Of a stretch of 64,000 nt of DNA, positions 18,328 through 24,464 are shown piece after piece (position 1 is the stretch's first letter; each line of letters begins with the position of its first letter). This stretch comes from PALSA-1006 sp964571195 (GTDB taxonomy: Bacteria; Pseudomonadota; Gammaproteobacteria; Burkholderiales; Gallionellaceae): assembly GCA_964571195.1 (NCBI GenBank), contig CAZNAD010000005.1, positions 81,310-145,309 of the forward strand. Direction: 5' to 3'. The position numbers and the translations under genes are program-made. The notes beneath the pieces are model-generated. The model did not search any database and was not told where the DNA came from. It saw only the letters and a list, made by a program, of their open reading frames with translations.

Positions 18328-18621
18328 TCAGACGCAGCCGGTGGGTTTGGGCATGCCGCCGTATTTGGTGATCGGTTTCATCGGCCCGGTCATCCACAGC
18401 TCGAACACGTCTTTCTGGTCTTCGCCGATGTGTTTGGCGAATTTGCGTATCGGTGGTACCGAGCCGAGTTCTTCGTAATATTCGCGCGCTTTCATGATCT
18501 GTTCCCACTTCTTGTCGTTCAGTTCGTAGCCGTCTTCTTCGGCCATCAAACGACCGACTTCCGGTGTCCATTCACTCATGTCTACCAGATAACCGTCTCC
18601 ATCACGCTTGGGGATTTGCAT
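18328..18621 (-). CDS. DsrC/TusE-family protein with a single C-terminal cysteine
   Basis: A 97-residue small sulfur carrier. The family C-terminal arm ends GGMPKPTGCV, so the penultimate Cys that carries the persulfide is present. The second Cys of true DsrC, 11 residues earlier, is replaced (the segment reads MKPITKYGG). That is the TusE pattern, linked to tRNA 2-thiouridine synthesis or other sulfur relay. However, it sits beside sqr, and about 70 bases upstream carries the motif shared with sulfur-oxidation promoters. It may be a dedicated acceptor near sulfide oxidation; its role is inference. Confidence 0.85.
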   Translation of the reverse strand: MQIPKRDGDGYLVDMSEWTPEVGRLMAEEDGYELNDKKWEQIMKAREYYEELGSVPPIRKFAKHIGEDQKDVFELWMTGPMKPITKYGGMPKPTGCV

Positions 18622-18666
18622 CGTCAGTACCTTTCATCTCAGGGGATGCGGCATTCAATCTTGCCC

Positions 18667-18700
18667 GAGTAATGTAGTCAATTACTCTAAAGGGGGGGAT
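18667..18700 (-). promoter_or_regulatory. Sulfur-regulon-type motif before the one-Cys dsrC homologue
   Basis: Read on the minus strand, the sequence is CCCCCCCTTTAGAGTAATTG, fitting CCC-N4-G(G/A)GT(T/A)AT. An inverted repeat GAGTAAT...ATTACTC (18667-18687) overlaps it. The same run GTCAATTACTC(T/C)AA followed by seven or more G recurs at 62931 before a methyltransferase gene. Confidence 0.55.
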
Positions 18701-18771
18701 GAGGCCGGAGCGGGACGAAAAAATGCCGCCGCACTGTGGAGATGCGGCGGCACTGGTCGGTTGCAACAGGG

Positions 18772-20043
18772 TTATTTCAGTTTTTCGATACCCATCATCT
18801 TGAGGATGCTGCCTTCGTAGAACGGTTCGGAGGTGCCTTTCTTCATCTTGCGGATGAAGTATTTCTCGAACGCGACTTTGGCCAGATGCACCCACTTGCC
18901 TTCGGAGAACCAGTTCACGTTGCGCGGCGGGATCTGCGGGATGGCCACAAACGCCACGCCGCTTTCGCCGAAATCGGCCAGGCAGACGGCGTTCCAGGTA
19001 GCTTCCTGATCGGCTGGCTCGCCGGTGAGGTCGGCATGGATGTTGTGCACGGTGGCGGTCACCATGGACTCGATCATGTAGCCGGTCTTCGGCGTGCCAA
19101 CCGGGATCGGGGTCGGCTCGACCGGCGGGATGGCGACACACACGCCGACCGCGAAGATGTTTTTGTACTTCGCGTTGCGCTGGTGTTTGTCCACGGTGAT
19201 GAAGCCGCGCGGATTGGTCAGGCCTTCGATGCCGAACACGGCGTCCACACCTTTGAAGGCGGGCAGCATCATGCTGTACTTGAACGGCAACTCGTGCTTT
19301 TTCTTCTCTTGTCCCATGTCATCATGTTCGGTGACGTACATCTTGCCGTCTTCGACCTTGGTGACCTTGGCGTTGCAAATCCACTTGATGTGTTTGTCGC
19401 GCATGCCGGATTCTAGGATGCCTTTGGAATCACCCACACCGCCCAGACCGAGGTGGCCGATATACGGTTCGGAGGTGACGAAGGTCATCGGTACCTTGTC
19501 GCGAATCTTGCGCTTGCGCAGGTCGGTCTCCATGATGAAGGCGTATTCGTATGCGGGGCCGAAACAGGAGGCACCTTGTACGGCACCGACCACGATGGGG
19601 CCGGGATGTTTGCAGAAATGATCCCACTCGTCGTGTGACTTCATGGCGTGATCGACATGGCAGACGGAATAGGTGTGGCCGCCGTGTGGTCCCAGGCCTT
19701 CGATCTCTTCGAAAGCCAGTTTGGGGCCGGTGGCGATCACCAGATAATCGTAAGCGAGCACCTTGCCGTCGTTAAGTTCGAGCTGGTTCTGATCGGGGTG
19801 GACGCGCTTCACGCCGGTGGAAATAAAGTCGATGCCTTTGCGCTCGAGATAGGTACGCACCGGGAATTCGATCTGTTTGCGCTCGCGCCATTTGACGCCG
19901 ACCCAGGGGTTGGACGGGACGAAGTGGAAATTCTCGCTGTTCGAGACCACTGTCACGCGGTGTTGCTTGTCCAGCTTGTCGCGCATCTCGTAGGCTGCCG
20001 GCATGCCGCCTATCCCCGCTCCCATGATTACGATGTGTGCCAT
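18772..20043 (-). CDS. sqr: Sulfide:quinone oxidoreductase, Acidithiobacillus-like
   Basis: A 423-residue FAD flavoprotein that oxidises sulfide to sulfane sulfur and reduces quinone at the membrane surface. An N-terminal dinucleotide-binding motif (GAGIGGMPAAYEM) is followed by three cysteines at residues 128, 160 and 354. These match the catalytic Cys128, Cys160 and Cys356 known for Acidithiobacillus ferrooxidans SQR. There is no signal peptide; a C-terminal amphipathic part would anchor it. It has its own long leader with a 70-bp promoter block nearly repeated before soeA. It is the entry point of sulfide in this gene neighbourhood. Confidence 0.88.
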   Translation of the reverse strand: MAHIVIMGAGIGGMPAAYEMRDKLDKQHRVTVVSNSENFHFVPSNPWVGVKWRERKQIEFPVRTYLERKGIDFISTGVKRVHPDQNQLELNDGKVLAYDYLVIATGPKLAFEEIEGLGPHGGHTYSVCHVDHAMKSHDEWDHFCKHPGPIVVGAVQGASCFGPAYEYAFIMETDLRKRKIRDKVPMTFVTSEPYIGHLGLGGVGDSKGILESGMRDKHIKWICNAKVTKVEDGKMYVTEHDDMGQEKKKHELPFKYSMMLPAFKGVDAVFGIEGLTNPRGFITVDKHQRNAKYKNIFAVGVCVAIPPVEPTPIPVGTPKTGYMIESMVTATVHNIHADLTGEPADQEATWNAVCLADFGESGVAFVAIPQIPPRNVNWFSEGKWVHLAKVAFEKYFIRKMKKGTSEPFYEGSILKMMGIEKLK

Positions 20044-20128
20044 GTCCGTCCCTTCTTAGAATTTTGGTTGATAACATTACCCCAGTGCATCACGCAAAAC
20101 GGGTCGTCGCGCGAGCTTTTGCGAGTGG

Positions 20129-20205
20129 CGCTATTAGGCGCAATCACGCCTCGGGGTGTCTATAGCTACATCGGGTGGGTAGGGATATAACCCTGATGGG
20201 GAGGG
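20129..20205 (-). promoter_or_regulatory. sqr promoter region sharing a 70-bp block with soeA
   Basis: On the minus strand it begins CCCCATCAGGGTTATA and ends with GATTGCGCCTAATAGCG (20129-20145). Without gaps, 54 of 70 positions equal those at 24341-24410 upstream of soeA. Identical blocks are AGGGTTATA, CCCGATGT, TATAGACAC and the 17-base end block. The rest of the gap 20044-20306 holds no gene I can see. Confidence 0.75.
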
Positions 20206-20306
20206 GGTTCTTTTTGGGGGCGGGATAAGCGCCGGGAAAACCTGTGGATACAGGCCGGTGTCACGGTATCGCAAGGCCGGGGGCGATGCGATACCGGAGG
20301 GGAGGG

Positions 20307-20873
20307 TTACAGTGAGCGTTTGATACTCAGGCCGCCGCGAATCTGTCCGGGGGCATAACCTGTCGCCTGGTCGTGGGGATATTCTTCCGTCAGGCGCGCT
20401 TTGACATCTGCCGGAATCTGTTCCGTGTTGCCGTGGCAGCTGACACAGCCGGGTTGCAGTGCGATCGCTTTCATATAACGGAAGCTGTTGCCAGCGGGTT
20501 CTTTCACGATTTCGGCGAATTCCATCGCGTCCGCTTTCTCGCCTTTGGCCAGACGCGCTTCAAAACTTTGCAGCACTTTTTGTTCCCAGGCATCGGGCGT
20601 GCCTAGCAGCGGGTTGCGGACTTTCAGTGAGACGCGGGTCAGTTTCCAGCCTTGTTTGCGCGAGATATCGGCAGCGGCTTTGGGCGCGATGGTCTTGCAT
20701 ACGCCGATTGCGGATGCCGGGCCGCCTTCAGTCACGGCCTTCTGGTTCTCGCCCACCAGTTGTTTCATGAACGGGAGCGCCACGGCACGGCTTTCTTCCT
20801 GGAGTTTGGAGAGGTCGTCGGCCCAGGCGGGCAGGGTGAACAGGGCGAATATGAAGGGTAATGATCTGTACAT
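20307..20873 (-). CDS. Periplasmic DUF3365-type haem c protein
   Basis: A 188-residue secreted protein: signal peptide (MYRSLPFIFALFTLPAWA) and one haem c motif CVSCH at residues 143-147, placed in a Tll0287-like/DUF3365 sensor fold (segments SAIGVCKTIAPKAA and NPLLGTPDAWEQKVL). Such domains usually bind one haem and act in redox or gas sensing. As a stand-alone periplasmic protein between sqr and a regulatory gene block, it could be an electron carrier or redox sensor for sulfide oxidation; that is inference. Confidence 0.82.
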   Translation of the reverse strand: MYRSLPFIFALFTLPAWADDLSKLQEESRAVALPFMKQLVGENQKAVTEGGPASAIGVCKTIAPKAAADISRKQGWKLTRVSLKVRNPLLGTPDAWEQKVLQSFEARLAKGEKADAMEFAEIVKEPAGNSFRYMKAIALQPGCVSCHGNTEQIPADVKARLTEEYPHDQATGYAPGQIRGGLSIKRSL

Positions 20874-21045
20874 GGGGTTTCCTTTATAGATACGAAGTGA
20901 AAATTGCTATCCTCGAAACGCGCGGAAGCGCCGCCCCTTGCCTAACGGGGCGGTGCAGAATAAAAAAACCGGTACAGCGTGTCTGTGAGTTAAGTCACAG
21001 AGCCCCGGGCGAGTGCACGGGGAGCTTGCGTCAGCAGGGGGAAGG

Positions 21046-21510
21046 TCATTTTTCCGCTTTGAGCTGCCAGGCGGAATGACAGGAGACACATTTCGCGACC
21101 GAGGTGGTCAGCATGGCTTGTAACTGGGCGACCGGTTTGCCGCTTTCGGCAGCCTGTGCCAGATCGTCCATGTCGTGGTGCACGCTCATGCCCAGTTGCT
21201 TGAAGGACAGCGGCAGTTTGGCCATCAGTGCCGGATTAACATCGGCAGCGGAACCCATGCCGGCGAGGCGGGCGGCACCGGCGACCTGTTTCATGTCGTT
21301 GCGATTGAGGCCGTCCAGGATGCCGTGTACTGCCGATAACAGGCCGCGCATTTCGGCAAGAACCAGATTGCGTTCGCTATCGGTCATTACCACGGCGGTT
21401 CTGCCGTCTGTGCCCGCAGCGGTGTTGCCGCGCACAACGAACCAGGTGATGGTGACGATGGTGACGCCCCAGAGCAGGAGAGCGAGTAGTGCGAGCTTGT
21501 TCGATTTCAT
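21046..21510 (-). CDS. Membrane-anchored cytochrome c with C-terminal haem motif
   Basis: A 154-residue protein with an uncleaved-looking N-terminal helix (LALLALLLWGVTIVTITWFV) and a helical periplasmic domain that ends in the haem site CVSCH at residues 141-145. A haem site at the very C-terminus of a helical protein recalls cytochrome c'. It is co-directional with the DUF3365 haem protein (172-base gap). No partner is evident apart from the nearby sqr and sensor genes. Confidence 0.78.
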   Translation of the reverse strand: MKSNKLALLALLLWGVTIVTITWFVVRGNTAAGTDGRTAVVMTDSERNLVLAEMRGLLSAVHGILDGLNRNDMKQVAGAARLAGMGSAADVNPALMAKLPLSFKQLGMSVHHDMDDLAQAAESGKPVAQLQAMLTTSVAKCVSCHSAWQLKAEK

Positions 21511-21647
21511 GATGTTCCCGTGAGTGATGGAAGAGGGTCATGCCGCCGACGACGGCATGACCGGGCGCACTATAGGTAAAACGCGGGAAGCGGTCTGTGA
21601 GGAATGTTACAAATGCGGAGATGGCGCAGCGCTGGCGCGTGACCGCA

Positions 21648-22313
21648 TCAGAGTGTGGCGAATCTCTTCAATGCGGCGGCATCGACGATATCGATCTGTT
21701 CCCGTCCGAGTCTGACCCAGCCTTGTTCGGCAAAATTCTTCAGCAAGCGGCTCACGATCTCGCGCACGCTGCCGAGCTCGTCGGCCAGTGCCTGATGGGT
21801 GGTTTGTAGCGGGCTGGTTTTGGTGGCGAGCAGGGCGGCAAGACGCTGATCCAGTTTCTGGAAGGCCACTGCGGAGACCAGTTGCATCAGGTCGGTGAGG
21901 CGTTCGGAGAACAGGCTGAAGATGTAATCGCGAAAAGCGTCGCTTGATGACAGCAGTGTCCTGAATAGCGGCACCGGCAGGGTCACCAGTTGGACGTCCT
22001 GATCCACGATGCCGCGCGCGGAGTAGGCGGCGTGTCCCAGCAGGCAACTACTGGTCAGGATACAGCTCTCGCCGGGACAGACCCGGTATAGCTGTAGCTC
22101 GCGGCCATTGGCGGCAGCCTTGATGACGCGGATGTTGCCGGAGAGCAATAGGGGGAAGCCCTGGCAGGGCTGATTCTCGTCGAACACCACTGTGCCGGAG
22201 GGGAGCCGCATCATGGTCGCGTTGGACAGCAATACATCAAGTTCGGTTTGCGGCAGGGCGGCGAACATCGGGTAATGTCGCAGCAGCTCAACTTGGGTGG
22301 CGGTGTCTATCAT
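21648..22313 (-). CDS. Crp/Fnr-family transcription regulator
   Basis: A 221-residue regulator with an N-terminal cyclic-nucleotide-binding beta-roll (LPSGTVVFDENQPCQGFPLL) and a C-terminal winged helix-turn-helix (TTHQALADELGSVREIVSRLL, residues about 165-190). Four Cys lie in the effector domain (QPCQGF, RVCPGESC, SSCLLG), but they do not match the FNR N-terminal cluster spacing, so an oxygen or redox role is open. It is encoded beside a two-component system between sqr and soeA, a natural candidate regulator of the shared promoter motif. Confidence 0.88.
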   Translation of the reverse strand: MIDTATQVELLRHYPMFAALPQTELDVLLSNATMMRLPSGTVVFDENQPCQGFPLLLSGNIRVIKAAANGRELQLYRVCPGESCILTSSCLLGHAAYSARGIVDQDVQLVTLPVPLFRTLLSSSDAFRDYIFSLFSERLTDLMQLVSAVAFQKLDQRLAALLATKTSPLQTTHQALADELGSVREIVSRLLKNFAEQGWVRLGREQIDIVDAAALKRFATL

Positions 22314-22350
22314 CTATGGCGCGGTCGGCCCGCAAGCGGGCGGGGACGGA

Positions 22351-23022
22351 TCAACAGCTCGGTGGATCATCTTTGTTCAGGGCGTTCTGTTCCGTGGTGA
22401 ACAGAACCGCAGCTTTCACCCGCGATGACAGGTTGAGTTTGTTCAGGATATGGCGCACATGCTGCTTGACCGTGTCGTAGCTGATCTTCAGCGTCTGCGC
22501 GATGGCTTTGTTACTTTCGCCGCGCGACAACAGTTGCAGGATCTCGCGTTCGCGTTCGGTGAGCAGTTTGAGCGAGTTCTTCGGTTCCTCGGGCTGTTCC
22601 CCGCGCAGCATGTCTATCATCTTCATGGTCATGGTGGGAGCCACCACCAGTTCTCCCGCAGCCACGCGGCGAATGGCGTCAACCACGTCGTCCGGTGCCA
22701 TGTCTTTGAGCAGGTAGCCGCGCACACCGGCACGGATGGCATTGGTCAGGTCGGCTTCGGAGTCGCTCATGGTCAGCATCACCGCCGGAGTGGTGACGCC
22801 TTCGCTGCGCAGCAGTTGCAATAGCGAGATACCGTCCAGCGGCTTCATGCGCAGATCGACGATGAGCAGGTCTGGTTTCTTGGACAGCAGCGGGCGCAAT
22901 TCATCAATGCTGCCGACCGCCCCCAACACGGTGAAGTCGTAGCAGTTGGCCAGCAGTTCGCCGAGTCCGCGTCGGCACAAGCCCTGGTCGTCTACCAGTA
23001 CCACTTTCAATTTGTCACTCAT
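22351..23022 (-). CDS. NarL/LuxR-family response regulator
   Basis: A 223-residue DNA-binding regulator. The receiver domain has the phosphoacceptor Asp56 in LLIVDLRMKP, preceded by the acidic pair at residues 11-12. The C-terminal LuxR-type helix-turn-helix covers LTEREREILQLLSRGESNK and onwards (about residues 154-197). It overlaps the kinase gene at 23015 by eight bases. NarL-like regulators often bind short inverted repeats, which makes this a candidate for the CCC-N4-GGG motif seen before sulfur genes. Confidence 0.93.
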   Translation of the reverse strand: MSDKLKVVLVDDQGLCRRGLGELLANCYDFTVLGAVGSIDELRPLLSKKPDLLIVDLRMKPLDGISLLQLLRSEGVTTPAVMLTMSDSEADLTNAIRAGVRGYLLKDMAPDDVVDAIRRVAAGELVVAPTMTMKMIDMLRGEQPEEPKNSLKLLTEREREILQLLSRGESNKAIAQTLKISYDTVKQHVRHILNKLNLSSRVKAAVLFTTEQNALNKDDPPSC

Positions 23023-24250
23023 GTGCCGCTCTCCAGTCCAACGATGGTTCGGGGAAAAACAGTTGCACCTGCGTACCGAGTCCGGCGGCGCTTTCGACTT
23101 TGATCTTACCCCCTATCCGGTGCGCCCGCTCGCGCATGATCATCACGCCATAATGTCCTTCCACAGGGGTGAAGGTGCGCGCGCCGCTGCCGTTATCTTC
23201 GATGGTGAACACGAAATAACCGCAACTGGCGTCAACGAACAGACGGGCATGTGTCGCGCCGGAATGGCGGGCGATATTGGTCAATGCCTCGCGCACGATA
23301 TGGTAGGTCTGGATCTCGTGTTCCAGCGGCAGCTCCAGATCGACCAGGCGGTTGTGGTATTCCAGCACGATATCGTTGCGCTTGCGGAACTCGGTAGCCA
23401 AATCGTTCAATGCGGCGGACAGACCGCCGTTATTCATCTCGCAACGGAAGTCGGCGATCAGATCGCGCGCGCTTTTTTGTCCGATTTCGAGCGCCTCATC
23501 GACATCACGGGAATAACCGGTCGCCAGCTCGGTGTTGCCGCTGCGCACGGCTTCCAGTAGCAGGCTGACGCGCATACGGGCATAGGTCAGCGTCTGTGCC
23601 AGCGAATCATGGATGTCGTTGGCGATCACCTGGCGTGCGGCGATCCGTTCGCGGCGGCGTATCTCGCGATTGACGCGGGTATGTTCGATGGCCGCGCTGA
23701 TCATCTGGGCGAAGGTGGTGATGGTGTCGGTGTAACGGTTCGCCGCGTCGCAGGGAGTATCGAAAAACAGTGTCAACACGCCGAGCGGGGTCTCGGACGT
23801 GTTGGAGGCAAGCGGTGCCGCGATCAGTGATTGGAAGCGACACGTGGTGTAACAACAATTCTGGCGCGCATCGCAGGTGCTGATATCTGTGGAGCGAACA
23901 ACGTGGCCTAGGGTGGCGATGTCGCTGACTTCGCAATCCAGCTCGACAAAATTCTCCGCCTCTTCCTGCAACTGTGCAGACAGTCCGGCTGAACTGATGG
24001 TTTCCAACGTACAGCCGTCCGGTGACAGCAGACGGACCACGCCAGCCGTGGCACCGACCGCATCGACGATGTTCTCTATAAAGTTTTCCAGCAGGGCACG
24101 GAGTTCCCCCATGCGCGGCGCGGAGAATTCATACGACAGGCATGCGCCCACTCCGCCATCCGTGCCGGGTGGAGTGAAGTCGGGTTCACCGACCCACAGG
24201 AAGCTACTGTCGGTTGAGTCGGAGATTGGGATCGTTTTTTTCTGCATCAA
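23015..24250 (-). CDS. Soluble GAF-domain sensor histidine kinase (NarX/NreB-like HisKA_3)
   Basis: A 411-residue kinase without obvious membrane helices. A GAF-like domain lies at about residues 40-190 and contains Cys in DISTCDARQNCCYTTC, which could bind a cofactor or respond to redox or sulfur species. The HisKA_3 phosphoacceptor is IANDIHDSLAQTL near residue 214. The ATPase boxes are HIVREALTNIARHSGA and FTIEDNGSGA. It is divergent from soeA and co-transcribed with the response regulator. A cytoplasmic sensor of a sulfur intermediate is an attractive but untested reading. Confidence 0.9.
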   Translation of the reverse strand: MMQKKTIPISDSTDSSFLWVGEPDFTPPGTDGGVGACLSYEFSAPRMGELRALLENFIENIVDAVGATAGVVRLLSPDGCTLETISSAGLSAQLQEEAENFVELDCEVSDIATLGHVVRSTDISTCDARQNCCYTTCRFQSLIAAPLASNTSETPLGVLTLFFDTPCDAANRYTDTITTFAQMISAAIEHTRVNREIRRRERIAARQVIANDIHDSLAQTLTYARMRVSLLLEAVRSGNTELATGYSRDVDEALEIGQKSARDLIADFRCEMNNGGLSAALNDLATEFRKRNDIVLEYHNRLVDLELPLEHEIQTYHIVREALTNIARHSGATHARLFVDASCGYFVFTIEDNGSGARTFTPVEGHYGVMIMRERAHRIGGKIKVESAAGLGTQVQLFFPEPSLDWRAAHE

Positions 24251-24330
24251 CTTGGTCGGGCTGTCCGAAAACGTTCCGCAGACTAAGGTGAATTCTTCAA
24301 AATATCAATAACCCAGGAGAGGAAAGCGAC

Positions 24331-24410
24331 CCACTCCCCCCATTAGGGTTATACATGTCCCCGCCCGATGTGGGTATAGACACTGGTCGGAGCGATTGCG
24401 CCTAATAGCG
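24331..24410 (+). promoter_or_regulatory. soeA promoter region sharing a 70-bp block with sqr
   Basis: CCCCCCATTAGGGTTATA lies at 24336-24353, followed by CCCGATGT, TATAGACAC and GATTGCGCCTAATAGCG ending at 24410. It lies about 55 bases before the ATG at 24465, inside the divergent gap with the kinase gene. The same layout is found upstream of sqr on the other strand. Confidence 0.75.
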
Positions 24411-24464
24411 GTAGTCGCAGAAGTTCGTTCGGGGGCACGGTTTTTCGTGGCTGGTCGATGCGAC

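Noticed and set aside
20930..20975. Hairpin CCGCCCC...GGGGCGG as terminator of the cytochrome gene at 21046
   Set aside because: On the minus strand the T run comes before the stem and not after it, so it does not form an intrinsic terminator.
20129..24410. Sigma-54 promoter in the shared sqr/soeA block
   Set aside because: No GGCAC-N5-TTGC element with correct spacing is present in either copy, and TAGACA with TAATAG gives a 20-base spacing that is too long for a confident sigma-70 call.
24396..24464. Earlier in-frame start of soeA at 24396
   Set aside because: It would place the coding sequence inside the conserved promoter block that is shared with sqr.
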